From Negativibacillus massiliensis (GTDB taxonomy: Bacteria; Bacillota; Clostridia; Oscillospirales; Ruminococcaceae), in the NCBI RefSeq assembly GCF_900148495.1, contig NZ_FTRU01000008.1, positions 1,426,001 through 1,490,000 on the forward strand: a DNA stretch of 64,000 nt, read 5' to 3'. Below the pieces are notes generated by a model. The model saw only the letters and a list, made by a program, of their open reading frames with translations, searched no databases and had not been told where the DNA came from. The position numbers and the translations under genes were made by a program. Positions 36,281 through 45,452 of this stretch are shown here, piece after piece. Position 1 is the first letter of the stretch. Each line of letters starts with the position of its first letter.

Positions 36281-37165
36281 TTACTTATTCTGAATTGCTT
36301 TGATCAGATTACGGATATCGTTCTGGGTAAAGTTATATTTTTTATCGCAGAACTGGCAGCCCACTTCGATTGTTTTCTCTTCTTTCTCAATCTCTTTTAA
36401 CTCTGCCTGTCCCAAACTGATCAGGGCACGTTCTACCCTTGCTCTGGAGCAATCGCAGACATAACCCATCTCATATTCGTCAATCACGTTTGGCTCAAAG
36501 CCGTCCAAAGCTGCAAACGCGATCTGCTGCGGAGTCATTCCCTGGCTGATCATTGAGGAAACTGGCGGAAGTTTTTTGATATTTTCTTCCACATGGCTGA
36601 TAATTTCCTCATCCGCACCTGGAAGCAGCTGGAGCAGATAGCCGCCTGCTGCCGAAACGGTCAGATCAGGGTTAACCAGAACGCCCAGACCACAAACTGT
36701 TGGGATCTGTTCGCTGGTTGCATAGTAATTGGTGATATCCTCAGCAATCTCTCCAGAAACAATTGGAACCTGACCGACGTATGGTTCCTTCATGCCCATA
36801 TCTTTGATGACATATAAAAAGCCATCCTCTCCGACTGCACCCGAAACATCCAGCTTGCCGGATGGCTTGAGCGGAATTTCTACAATCGGATTGCCAACAT
36901 AACCCTTTACATTGCCGCTTCCGTCCGAAACAGCGATCAGCATACCAACTGGTCCATTTCCTTCCACACGCAGAGTCACCGAATCGTTGGCGCTCTTGAG
37001 CATGGTGCCCATAATGGATGCTGCTGTCAGCAGTCTGCCCTCCGCTGCAGTGACTACCGCCGAGGTCTTATGGATCTGCTCCATACGTGCAACCGCATCA
37101 GTGCTGTCCACCGCACAGCACATTACCATGCCGTCTCTCGAAATTGTCCTTACAATCTTTCCCAT
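36281..37165 (-). CDS. hslO: Redox-regulated chaperone Hsp33
   Basis: A 294-residue cytoplasmic holdase switched on by disulfide formation under oxidative stress. The C-terminal zinc switch has Cys237-x-Cys239 and Cys270-x2-Cys273, both pairs intact. The N-terminal substrate-binding domain has the typical LLTAASIMGTMLK and VGNPIVEIPL. The length is standard. It follows a methyltransferase gene by 18 bases in the same direction, so it may share its transcript. Confidence 0.95.
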   Translation of the reverse strand: MGKIVRTISRDGMVMCCAVDSTDAVARMEQIHKTSAVVTAAEGRLLTAASIMGTMLKSANDSVTLRVEGNGPVGMLIAVSDGSGNVKGYVGNPIVEIPLKPSGKLDVSGAVGEDGFLYVIKDMGMKEPYVGQVPIVSGEIAEDITNYYATSEQIPTVCGLGVLVNPDLTVSAAGGYLLQLLPGADEEIISHVEENIKKLPPVSSMISQGMTPQQIAFAALDGFEPNVIDEYEMGYVCDCSRARVERALISLGQAELKEIEKEEKTIEVGCQFCDKKYNFTQNDIRNLIKAIQNK

Positions 37166-37183
37166 TTTTGTTCCTCGTTTATC

Positions 37184-37987
37184 TTATTTTTTCTGTACTG
37201 GTTTTTGTGCTACATAGATGATACGCTGGGTATCTTCCTGCACCGGATCAAAGCTGTCTTCTGCATACACTGCCACCAGATTTAATCCGCTTTTCTGAAT
37301 AAATTCGCGAACCTGTTCATCTGTATAAGCTCGCTCGCAAAAGCTCTCACTGGTGCGGGTATAGGTGTCGGTGCTCTCATCGTACTCAAAAAAATCCAGG
37401 TCCATCTGAACCTGAAAATTTTCTTCCTGATAGCTGTTCTGCCAAACACAGTAAACCTCGTCCCTGTCAAAGACAAAAACATTGTTGCCCAGCACTTCTC
37501 TGTGCTTATAGACGCTGTTTACATCAAAAACAAACACGGCGCCCGGATTCAAGAACAGGCTTACCCTGTCAAAAATCTTCTGCACCGTTTTTTCATCGGT
37601 TACATGGTTGATGCTGTCCAGTGCGCACACCGCTGCATCAATCGTACCATACATGTCCAGTTCCTCCATCGGCTGACAAAGGAACAAAATCTTTTCGATA
37701 TGCGGATCGGATGGTTCTTCGCGCTCAAAATTTTCTCCGTACAGAGCGCAGGCCTTTTTCTGCATCGCTTCTGAAAGCATCTGAGCAGAGGCATCAGTGC
37801 CCACCACATCATAACCAAGCTTTGCAAGCTCGATGGACAGCGTTCCGGTACCACATGCCAGATCCAACAGAATCGACGCATCCGGATTATATTTTTTAAT
37901 CACGCTGTCAAAATAGGCTGCCCGCCTTGGATAGTCTACATTTCCGGTCAGACCATCATAAAAGTTTGCAAAGGTATTATAACTCAT
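37184..37987 (-). CDS. Class I SAM-dependent methyltransferase
   Basis: A 267-residue Rossmann-type methyltransferase. Motif I is LLDLACGTGTLSIELAKLG near residue 40, the acidic loop DVVGTDASAQML follows, and motif IV is DAAVCALDSINHV near 125. The N-terminus (YNTFANFYDGLTGNVDYPRRAAYF) is common in a Clostridia-wide family of unknown substrate. It overlaps the YerC-like regulator gene by 11 bases, suggesting coupled translation. Confidence 0.88.
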   Translation of the reverse strand: MSYNTFANFYDGLTGNVDYPRRAAYFDSVIKKYNPDASILLDLACGTGTLSIELAKLGYDVVGTDASAQMLSEAMQKKACALYGENFEREEPSDPHIEKILFLCQPMEELDMYGTIDAAVCALDSINHVTDEKTVQKIFDRVSLFLNPGAVFVFDVNSVYKHREVLGNNVFVFDRDEVYCVWQNSYQEENFQVQMDLDFFEYDESTDTYTRTSESFCERAYTDEQVREFIQKSGLNLVAVYAEDSFDPVQEDTQRIIYVAQKPVQKK

Positions 37988-38276
37988 GATCCTTCTCTAA
38001 CCTTTCAAAGACGATACGGTAACCATCGCAGCCGTAGTTGAGTGAACGATTGACACGACTGATCGTTGCTGTGCTGGCTCCAGTTTCCGCTACAATATCA
38101 CTGTATACTCTGTGCTCATCGAGCATCTTTGCCACCAAAAGACGCTGGGACAGCGCTCTGAGCTCCGGAACAGTACACAGATCTTCAAAGAATTGATAGC
38201 ACTCTTCCATTGTTTCCAGCTTTAAAATTGCCTGGAACAGAAACTCCACATTGAGTTCTTTTAGTTTAGAATTCAT
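37977..38276 (-). CDS. TrpR-like YerC/YecD family DNA-binding protein
   Basis: A 99-residue helical protein of the YerC/YecD group within the TrpR superfamily. The helix-turn-helix is VYSDIVAETGASTATISRVNRSLNYG. No tryptophan pathway genes are nearby. The ATG at 38276 (second Met) is preferred because AGGAGG is 8 bases upstream; the first Met at 38282 is too close. An imperfect palindrome between its -35 and -10 elements suggests autoregulation. Confidence 0.9.
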   Translation of the reverse strand: MNSKLKELNVEFLFQAILKLETMEECYQFFEDLCTVPELRALSQRLLVAKMLDEHRVYSDIVAETGASTATISRVNRSLNYGCDGYRIVFERLEKDHEL

Positions 38277-38309
38277 TTCCATGTCCTCCTGCCCTTTATG
38301 TCAACACCA

Positions 38310-38338
38310 ATTTTAGCATTTTATGATACTAAAGTAAA
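38310..38338 (-). promoter_or_regulatory. Promoter of the YerC/methyltransferase unit with embedded palindrome
   Basis: TTTACT (38333-38338), 17 bases, TAAAAT (38310-38315), minus strand, with TGC before the -10. An inverted repeat of 7/8 bases (38326-38333 with 38312-38319) fills the spacer. Confidence 0.55.
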
Positions 38339-38464
38339 GAACAAAGAATAACATTTTACAGAACATAAAAAATTATTATCCAGTTAGCTCTAGAAAGTGC
38401 TTTCTTTTTGTACAAACAGCACCAAAAGTCGCTGGAAGTTAAAAATGATCTGTAAAATCTCAAA

Positions 38465-38492
38465 GCCATGACAGGAAAACTCCTGTCATGGC
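38465..38492 (-). terminator. Terminator-like hairpin after lysA
   Basis: A perfect 12-base stem (38481-38492 with 38465-38476) with a 4-base loop. The T-tract is weak on the minus strand. Confidence 0.6.
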
Positions 38493-38503
38493 AAAGATGA
38501 AAA

Positions 38504-39802
38504 CTATAAATCGTTTGAAACAAGGTCTTCCATCGTTTCTCTCTTGACGATCACTCTGGAAGCATGGTCTTTAACCATTACCACTGCTGGACGGCAAAGA
38601 CGGTTATAATTGGACGCCATCGAATAGTTGTAAGCACCGGTAGAAAGAACTGCGACAAGATCACCGCTCTCTACCTGCTGAATCGGCATATTCTCGCCCA
38701 GCAGGTCACCGCTTTCGCAGCATTTTCCAGCCAGAGTTACCTTCATGGTCTTTGGCTGATCTGCTTTGTTTGCCACAACTGCCTCATATTCCGACTGGTA
38801 CAGCGCATAGCGTGGGTTATCGGTCATACCACCATCCACTGCAACATAGGTGCGGATATTTGGGATTTCCTTGATGGAACCAACGGTATACAGAGTAATA
38901 CCGGAAGAACCAACAATGGAACGTCCCGGCTCCAGCATCATAAATGGCTGTGGAAAGGAAAGGCGTTCACAGGTTTCTTTTACTACAACCGATACCTTTT
39001 CCATATAGCTGTCATAGCGCAGTGCAGCATCCTTTTCGGTGTAACAGATACCAAAGCCGCCGCCAAGATCCAGCTCTTCAATGGTATATCCGGTCTCTTC
39101 TCTGACCTGTGCCATAAACTCGATCATTCTCTGAGCTGCAAGCTCAAATGGTTCCAGCTCAAAAATCTGGGAACCAATGTGGCAGTGTACCCCTTTGAGC
39201 ACAACATTCTGGAGTGTCAGTGCCTTTTTCACGATCTCCATCGCTTCACCTGTTTCCAGTGCCACACCAAACTTGCTGTCAATCTGACCGGTGCGCACAA
39301 AATCATGGGTATGCGCATCTACGCCAGGCTTGATGCGAAATGCAATCGAAACTTTCTTGCCAAGCTCATCTGCAAAACGATCCAGTCTCATCAGCTCATA
39401 TTCGTTGTCCACAATGATCAGACCGACACCTTCCCGCAGTGCATAGCAAAGCTCGTGATCGGTTTTATTGTTTCCATGAAAGCAGATTCTTTCTGCCGGG
39501 AAACCCGCTGCCAGTGCAGTGTACAGTTCTCCTTCTGATACAACATCCAGACCCATCTGTTCGCTGTCCATAATACGGCAAATTTCCTTGCAGCAAAATG
39601 CTTTGCTTGCATAGCAAACTCTGCCTCTTCCGCCATAGAAGCGGTCGATGGAATCACGATAGCTTCTGCATGCTGCACGAACTCCTGATTCATCCAGGAC
39701 ATACAACGGTGTGCCATATTCCTTTGCAAGCTCAACGGTATCGCATCCACCGATGGTGAGATGTCCCTGTCCGTTTACCTTTAAACAATCTGACTGTTTC
39801 AT
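38504..39802 (-). CDS. lysA: Diaminopimelate decarboxylase
   Basis: A 432-residue PLP enzyme that makes L-lysine from meso-diaminopimelate. The PLP lysine is Lys67 in YASKAFCC. The glycine loop is LDLGGGFG, the PLP phosphate region EPGRSIVG, the cross-subunit cysteine is in KCCESGD, and HIGSQI is a further family motif. The ATG at 39802 follows AAAGGAAA; a GTG at 39820 is in frame. It is a single gene with no other lysine genes nearby. Confidence 0.95.
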   Translation of the reverse strand: MKQSDCLKVNGQGHLTIGGCDTVELAKEYGTPLYVLDESGVRAACRSYRDSIDRFYGGRGRVCYASKAFCCKEICRIMDSEQMGLDVVSEGELYTALAAGFPAERICFHGNNKTDHELCYALREGVGLIIVDNEYELMRLDRFADELGKKVSIAFRIKPGVDAHTHDFVRTGQIDSKFGVALETGEAMEIVKKALTLQNVVLKGVHCHIGSQIFELEPFELAAQRMIEFMAQVREETGYTIEELDLGGGFGICYTEKDAALRYDSYMEKVSVVVKETCERLSFPQPFMMLEPGRSIVGSSGITLYTVGSIKEIPNIRTYVAVDGGMTDNPRYALYQSEYEAVVANKADQPKTMKVTLAGKCCESGDLLGENMPIQQVESGDLVAVLSTGAYNYSMASNYNRLCRPAVVMVKDHASRVIVKRETMEDLVSNDL

Positions 39803-39831
39803 ACACAGTTTCCTTTCCACAATCCTCTACT

Positions 39832-39851
39832 AAACAGGAAGCTTCCTGTTT
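39832..39851. repeat. 20-base perfect palindrome between engB and lysA
   Basis: Arms AAACAGGAAG and CTTCCTGTTT. It could be a weak terminator for engB or an operator ahead of lysA; there is no good T-tract on the minus strand. Confidence 0.4.
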
Positions 39852-39885
39852 TGCCTATCCACAGACTGCCTCTGCCATAGGCATA

Positions 39886-40527
39886 TTAACACAATTCATC
39901 CTCTTGCTGCTGGTTTTCTTCTTCCAGCTCGTCATTTGCAAGCGCATCGTTTGCAATCTCATCGATGATTTCCCTGATTTCCTCCACGCCATCTCCCTTG
40001 ATTGCTGAAAATGGAATCATGTGGATCTGGTCAGCAAACGGGATCTCGCTCTGCAGTGCCTGCAGGCGTTCGTCCTGCTGCTTTTTGGAGAGCTTATCCT
40101 TTTTGGTCAGGATGATGACAAATGGAAGCTCATTCTCAATCAGGAAGTTAATCATCATCAGGTCATCCTTGGTCGGCGAGTGACGCATGTCCACCAGCTG
40201 GAAAACCAGGCCGATTCTGCGATCACTGTTAAAGTAAGTTTCAATCAGATCAGACCAACGCTGTTTTTCTCCGTGGGAAACCTTTGCATATCCATAGCCC
40301 GGAAGGTCTGCAAAGCGGACATTTTCCAGTTTAAAAAAGTTGATGGTTGCGGTTTTTCCCGGAACTGCGCTGACGCGTGCCAGCGCTTTTCGGTTAAAGA
40401 TTTTGTTGATCAGACTGGATTTGCCGACGTTGGAACGGCCGGCAAAAGCAATCTCGACAAGGTCCGACTTGGTCAGCTGACTTGCCTTACCAAAAGATGT
40501 TTCAAAGACTACGTTATGATAATTCAT
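39886..40527 (-). CDS. engB: Ribosome biogenesis GTPase YsxC/EngB
   Basis: A 213-residue GTPase needed for large-subunit assembly. G1 is AGRSNVGKSS, G3 DLPGYGYA, G4 TKKDK, G5 SAIKG, and the TATINFF switch is typical. The acidic Glu/Gln C-terminal tail (EEENQQQEDE) is longer than in B. subtilis. It follows lon, the classical Firmicute order. Confidence 0.95.
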   Translation of the reverse strand: MNYHNVVFETSFGKASQLTKSDLVEIAFAGRSNVGKSSLINKIFNRKALARVSAVPGKTATINFFKLENVRFADLPGYGYAKVSHGEKQRWSDLIETYFNSDRRIGLVFQLVDMRHSPTKDDLMMINFLIENELPFVIILTKKDKLSKKQQDERLQALQSEIPFADQIHMIPFSAIKGDGVEEIREIIDEIANDALANDELEEENQQQEDELC

Positions 40528-40576
40528 GCGTGCCTTTTCCTTTCTGTATGTAACGCTGCTGTTGCAGCCGCTGTTT

Positions 40577-43018
40577 TTATGCGTTCAGACACGGATGTTC
40601 TGCAACAACCGCCTTTTCCACCAGTGCAGCGCTTTCCTGCTGTGGATTTTTTTCTTCCAGGCACTGTGCAGGCAGTGGAATCAGTGCAGTCTCCAGTACA
40701 GTGCTGATTTCTTTTGCTGTCACAAAGCGGATGTTTTCCTTAACAACAGGGTCTACTTCATATAAGTCCGGCTCATTTGCCTTTGGAATAATTACTGTCT
40801 TGATACCGTTGCGGTAAGCTGCCATAGTTTTTTCCTTCAGTCCGCCAATCGGAAGAACTCTTCCGCGCAGGGTGATCTCGCCGGTCATAGCGACATCATG
40901 GCGTACCGGAATCTGTCCCAACGCCGATACCAGTGCTGTGGTAATAGTAACACCGGCAGAAGGTCCATCCTTTGGAACGGCTCCTTCCGGGAAGTGGATA
41001 TGGATATCCTTGTTCTTGTAAAAATCCTTGTCGATTCCGTACTGGTCGCACAGGGAACGAACACAGGTAATCGCAGCTTTGGCTGATTCTTTCATGACAT
41101 CGCCCAGCGAACCGGTCAGTTCCAGTTTGCCGTTTCCATCCACAACTGCAACTTCTGCCTGCAAAATCTCACCGCCGACTGCGGTCCATGCCAGTCCGTT
41201 GACAACACCAACCAGATTTTCCTTCTGAAGATCGTCGTCTTTAAACTTCTGTGGACCGAGCATCGATTCGAGCATCTTGCTGCTGATATGACAGCTCTTT
41301 TTCTCGCCTGCCACAATCATTTTTGCACTCTTACGGCAGATAGATGCAATCTCTCGCTCGAGGGTACGTACGCCTGCTTCCCGCACATAGTGGTCGATCA
41401 GGTTGTACAGCGCTTCATCGTTAAAACGGCAGGTTCGTCCGTTTAATCCATGACGTTTTACCTGTTTTGGAACCAGATAACGCTTTGCAATCTGGAATTT
41501 TTCCTCTCTGGTATAGCTGGAGAGGTTGATGATTTCCATACGATCATACAAAGGCTCCGGAATACCGGAAGGATCGTTTGCAGTTGCAAGAAACAGCACG
41601 TTGCTCAAATCCATCGGCACTTCCAGATAGTGGTCGCGGAAAGCAAAGTTCTGTTCGGAGTCCAGTACCTCAAGCAGTGCAGAGGATGGATCTCCTTTGT
41701 AGTCACTGCCCAGTTTATCGATCTCATCGAGCAGCATCAGCGGATTCATGCTTCCTGCCTGCTTGATAGCAGAGACGATTCTTCCCGGCATTGCACCGAT
41801 ATAGGTCTTGCGGTGACCACGGATATCTGCCTCATCGCGCACACCACCCAAGCTCATGCGGACATATTTTCTTCCCATTGCCGCTGCAATCGACTTTGCA
41901 ATGGATGTTTTTCCGACACCTGGAGGGCCAACCAGACAGATGATCTGTCCCTTAATATTTGGCTCAAGCTTTCTTACTGCAAGGATTTCCAGGATTCTTT
42001 CCTTAACCTTCTGCAAGCCATAATGGTCTGCATCCAGACGTTCCTTTGCCGCATTGACATCCAGCTTGTCCTCGGTCATGACATTCCATGGCAGAGAAAA
42101 ATAGGTGTCCAGATAGTTTCGGGAAACCATCGCTTCCTGGCTATTGAACATCATCTTAGAAAGCTTGTTGATCTCCTCACTGATCTTTTTCTCGGTTTCC
42201 TCATCCGGATGAATCTCTTTTAATTTTTCACGGTATTTATCGATCTCGCGATCGCCCTCATCGTCATCGCCCAGTTCCGCATGGATTGCCTTGAGCTGCT
42301 CTCTGAGGTAATACTCCTTCTGATTGCGGTCAATCTGATCCTTTACCCGTTCTGCAATGCTGCGCTCGATGGAGAGAATCTCATTTTCTTTGCGCAGCAG
42401 GGTGGACAGGATTTCCAGACGTTTGCGGATGCTGGACTCTTCCAGAATGGTCTGCTTGTCTTCCAGCGAGAATCCCAGATTCTGGGTCAGATACTCGCTG
42501 ACATAAACCGGATCTTCCGAACCGATAATATTGACAATCAGATCCTTCGGCATTTTGGGTGCATAGTAGCAGTATTCTTCAAACAGATCCTTCACAATGC
42601 GCATATAAGCATCGATGGTCATCTGTTTGGATTCCTGCACCGGCTCCATCGGCATTTCTTCGCACATTACCTCATAAAACGGATCATCGGTAATCAGCTC
42701 GCACATACGAGCACGATAAACACCTTCCACCACCACACGGACAACCTCGCCCTGCGCTTTCAGAATCTGTTTTACCTTTGCCACTACACCGACGGTGTAC
42801 AGATCTTCTTTTTTCGGATGCTCGATCCGGCTGTTTTTCTGTGTTACCAGAAAGATTTTCTGGTTGCCCTGCATCGCTTTGTTGAGTGCAAGGATGGATT
42901 TCTGGCGTGCCACATCAAAGTGGAGCACCATTTTTGGAAACATGACCAGACCACGGATCGCGATCGCTGGCAGGCGCAGGGTCTGCACTTCGGTCACTTG
43001 AATCTGTTCTTGGGTCAT
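40577..43018 (-). CDS. lon: ATP-dependent protease Lon
   Basis: A 813-residue AAA+ serine protease. The N-terminal substrate domain (residues 1-200) is followed by the ATPase (Walker A GPPGVGKTS, Walker B LLLDEIDKLGSD) and the protease domain with the Ser-Lys dyad (Ser in PKDGPSAG, Lys in GGLKEKTMAAYRNG). It degrades misfolded and regulatory proteins. The ATG at 43018 follows AAAGGTGATA; a GTG at 43027 is in frame. It is transcribed from its own promoter after clpX. Confidence 0.95.
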   Translation of the reverse strand: MTQEQIQVTEVQTLRLPAIAIRGLVMFPKMVLHFDVARQKSILALNKAMQGNQKIFLVTQKNSRIEHPKKEDLYTVGVVAKVKQILKAQGEVVRVVVEGVYRARMCELITDDPFYEVMCEEMPMEPVQESKQMTIDAYMRIVKDLFEEYCYYAPKMPKDLIVNIIGSEDPVYVSEYLTQNLGFSLEDKQTILEESSIRKRLEILSTLLRKENEILSIERSIAERVKDQIDRNQKEYYLREQLKAIHAELGDDDEGDREIDKYREKLKEIHPDEETEKKISEEINKLSKMMFNSQEAMVSRNYLDTYFSLPWNVMTEDKLDVNAAKERLDADHYGLQKVKERILEILAVRKLEPNIKGQIICLVGPPGVGKTSIAKSIAAAMGRKYVRMSLGGVRDEADIRGHRKTYIGAMPGRIVSAIKQAGSMNPLMLLDEIDKLGSDYKGDPSSALLEVLDSEQNFAFRDHYLEVPMDLSNVLFLATANDPSGIPEPLYDRMEIINLSSYTREEKFQIAKRYLVPKQVKRHGLNGRTCRFNDEALYNLIDHYVREAGVRTLEREIASICRKSAKMIVAGEKKSCHISSKMLESMLGPQKFKDDDLQKENLVGVVNGLAWTAVGGEILQAEVAVVDGNGKLELTGSLGDVMKESAKAAITCVRSLCDQYGIDKDFYKNKDIHIHFPEGAVPKDGPSAGVTITTALVSALGQIPVRHDVAMTGEITLRGRVLPIGGLKEKTMAAYRNGIKTVIIPKANEPDLYEVDPVVKENIRFVTAKEISTVLETALIPLPAQCLEEKNPQQESAALVEKAVVAEHPCLNA

Positions 43019-43164
43019 TCTTATCACCTTTCTTCTTCAGAGGAAAGACTTTCTCCCAAAAGGGCTTTTCTCTTTCTATCTATCTGCAAATCATAAACTT
43101 ATCTGTTACGGACGCACCGCCCTTACGGCTTGTCCGCATATCTTTTTTGAAACCTTATCTTTTT

Positions 43165-43193
43165 ATTATATAGCAAAGGAACGTCTGTGTAAA
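43165..43193 (-). promoter_or_regulatory. lon promoter nested in the clpX terminator hairpin
   Basis: TTTACA (43188-43193) and TATAAT (43165-43170) with a 17-base spacer on the minus strand. The -35 falls in the loop of the hairpin at 43175-43210. The leader of about 140 bases holds a second GC-rich hairpin near 43108-43137. Confidence 0.65.
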
Positions 43194-43210
43194 GCAGCAG
43201 ACGTTCCTTT
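43175..43210 (-). terminator. Terminator of clpX
   Basis: A perfect 13-base stem (43198-43210 with 43175-43187) with a 10-base loop. Its T-tail on the minus strand is short, so it may leak. Confidence 0.7.
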
Positions 43211-43230
43211 TGCATAGAAAACAAGTTTTA

Positions 43231-44559
43231 TTAAGCAAATGTCTTGTGACCTTTGGAAGCTTTTTCCTTTTCGTGAGAAACCGGAATCATCATGCGGACC
43301 GGCTTCTTAAATGGGTCATGTTCATAATCGAAGGAAGTTTTGTCCTCGATTCCCTGTTTGGTCACAACGATTCGGGTAATGGTCGGGTCAGATGGAGAAT
43401 CAAACATCAGTCCATCCAGCACTTCTTCCATAATCGCTCTCAGACCACGCGCACCGGTCTTTCTCTCGATTGCTCTTTCCGCAATCAGTTCCAGAGCATC
43501 CGGTTCAAAGTCAAGCTGTACTCCTTCCAGTTCAAACAGCTTCTTGTACTGTTTAACCAGAGAGTTCTTTGGCTCGGTCAGGATTCTAACCAGAGTTTCT
43601 CTGTCCAGACCAGTCAGGGTTGCAATGATTGGCAGACGACCAACCAGCTCCGGAATCAGGCCAAATTTTACAAGGTCCTGAGGGGTGATCTGAGCAAGCA
43701 GAACATCCTGCTCTACCAGTTTTTTATCCTGAATCTGTGCACCGAAGCCCAGAGAAGATTTTGCAACACGGCTTTCGATTGCCTTCTGGATTCCGTCAAA
43801 CGCACCGCCGCAGATAAAGAGGATCTTGGAGGTATCGATCTGCAAAAATTCCTGATTTGGATGCTTTCTGCCTCCATTTGGTGGAACATTTGCAACGGTT
43901 CCCTCGATGATTTTCAGCAGAGCCTGCTGTACGCCTTCACCGCTGACATCTCGTGTAATCGAGGTGTTTTCCGATTTTCTGCCGATCTTATCGATCTCAT
44001 CAATGTAGATGATACCGGTCTGTGCACGTTCGATATCCCAATCTGCTGCCTGAATCAGTCGCAGGAGGATATTTTCGACGTCCTCACCAACATAACCTGC
44101 TTCGGTCAGAGTGGTCGCGTCTGCGATTGCAAACGGAACGTTCATGGTCTTAGCCAGCGTCTGTGCGAGCATTGTTTTACCAACACCGGTTGGTCCAACC
44201 AAAAGAACATTGCTCTTGGTGATTTCTACGCTGTCGTCATTATCTTTTAAGAATATTCTCTTGTAGTGGTTGTAGATTGCCACGCTCAAAGCTCTTTTTG
44301 CGCGGTCCTGTCCGATTACATATTCGTCCAGTACCTTTTTGATATCCTGTGGCTTTGGCATTGGAACGGTATCTGTTGCTGCTTCTTTTTTCTGTTTTGG
44401 CTCTGTGCTGCGGGATTTTTCCCCGTCCAGCACTTCCTGACACAGCTCGATGCACTCATTACAGATACATACGCCCGGACCGGCAATCATACGCTCTACC
44501 TCGTCCTGATATTTTCCGCAGAACGAGCATCTTAATATCTTGTCATCATTCCTTGGCAT
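43231..44559 (-). CDS. clpX: ATP-dependent Clp protease ATPase ClpX
   Basis: A 442-residue AAA+ unfoldase. The N-terminal zinc domain has four Cys (CSFC and CICNEC). Walker A is GPTGVGKTM, Walker B is IIYIDEID, and the pore loop is GYVGEDVE. The GF-type loop that docks ClpP is in LGFGAQ. A Lys/Glu-rich linker follows the zinc domain. It lies directly after clpP (17 bases), so they share one transcript. Confidence 0.96.
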   Translation of the reverse strand: MPRNDDKILRCSFCGKYQDEVERMIAGPGVCICNECIELCQEVLDGEKSRSTEPKQKKEAATDTVPMPKPQDIKKVLDEYVIGQDRAKRALSVAIYNHYKRIFLKDNDDSVEITKSNVLLVGPTGVGKTMLAQTLAKTMNVPFAIADATTLTEAGYVGEDVENILLRLIQAADWDIERAQTGIIYIDEIDKIGRKSENTSITRDVSGEGVQQALLKIIEGTVANVPPNGGRKHPNQEFLQIDTSKILFICGGAFDGIQKAIESRVAKSSLGFGAQIQDKKLVEQDVLLAQITPQDLVKFGLIPELVGRLPIIATLTGLDRETLVRILTEPKNSLVKQYKKLFELEGVQLDFEPDALELIAERAIERKTGARGLRAIMEEVLDGLMFDSPSDPTITRIVVTKQGIEDKTSFDYEHDPFKKPVRMMIPVSHEKEKASKGHKTFA

Positions 44560-44576
44560 TGCCGCAACACCGATCC

Positions 44577-45158
44577 TTATCGTTTATCAATAATTTTGTC
44601 GATCAATCCATATTCCAGCGCCTGCTGTGCTGTCATAAAGTTGTCTCGTTCTGTATCGCGTTCAATTACTTCCAGTGGCTGTCCAGTTGCTTCCGAAAGC
44701 ATTTTGTTCAGTCTCTTCTTGGTATCCAGAATCCATTCAGTGTGGATGCGCATATCAGTTGCCTGACCCTGTGCACCGCCAGATGGCTGATGAATCATGA
44801 TGGTGGAGTTTGGCAGGGCAAGACGTTTGCCTTTGGTTCCTGCAGAAAGCAGGAATGCGCCCATCGATGCAGCCATACCCATGCAGATAGTGGAAACATC
44901 GCACTTGATGTACTGGATGGTATCATAAATTGCCAGACCAGCAGTTACCGAACCGCCTGGGCTGTTGATATAAAGGCTGATTTCCTTATCTGGGTCCTGG
45001 CCTTCCAGGTATAACAGCTGTGCAACAACCAGACTTGCTGTCGCGTCGTTTACTTCATCACACAACATGATGATTCGATCGTTGAGCAGTCGGGAAAAAA
45101 TATCATAAGAACGCTCTCCACGGTTGGTCTGCTCTACTACATATGGTACTAATGCCAT
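44577..45158 (-). CDS. clpP: ATP-dependent Clp protease proteolytic subunit
   Basis: A 193-residue serine protease forming the ClpXP chamber. The catalytic triad is Ser98 (GMAASMG), His123 (MIHQP) and Asp172 (RDNF). The ATG at 45158 follows GGGAGG; a longer in-frame start at 45191 lacks a ribosome binding site and adds a non-family tail. It is separated from tig by that gene's terminator, so it has its own promoter between 45159 and 45296, whose elements I could not define. Confidence 0.96.
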   Translation of the reverse strand: MALVPYVVEQTNRGERSYDIFSRLLNDRIIMLCDEVNDATASLVVAQLLYLEGQDPDKEISLYINSPGGSVTAGLAIYDTIQYIKCDVSTICMGMAASMGAFLLSAGTKGKRLALPNSTIMIHQPSGGAQGQATDMRIHTEWILDTKKRLNKMLSEATGQPLEVIERDTERDNFMTAQQALEYGLIDKIIDKR

Positions 45159-45296
45159 TTGACAAAACCTCCCTTTCTCTGTCAAAAACAAAATATCGTG
45201 ATCCTTTGACTCAAAACCAATTTTACAGATTTTGGTCCAAAAGTAAAGTCAACTAGAGCTTTGCCGATTTCTTCTCCGTCTAATCGAAGTTTTTCA

Positions 45297-45329
45297 TAAA
45301 AAATGCGACCGGCGTTTTCTGCCGGCCGC
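45297..45329 (-). terminator. Terminator of tig
   Basis: A 9-base GC-rich stem with one G-U pair (45321-45329 with 45305-45313), then ATTTTTTA on the minus strand. Confidence 0.85.
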
Positions 45330-45452
45330 AAACGGCTGTTCTTTATCGTTTCTCATTATACACGATACTGTGAGACAGTTGTTGTATATTTTATGAACGA
45401 TTTTTAAAAATCAGACCCGTTTCGGATAATTCATCCGATTATTGTCGAAAAA

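Noticed and set aside
45159-45296. CtsR operator upstream of clpP.
   Set aside because: Only a single AGTCAAA half-site is visible; the tandem heptad repeat of CtsR is absent.
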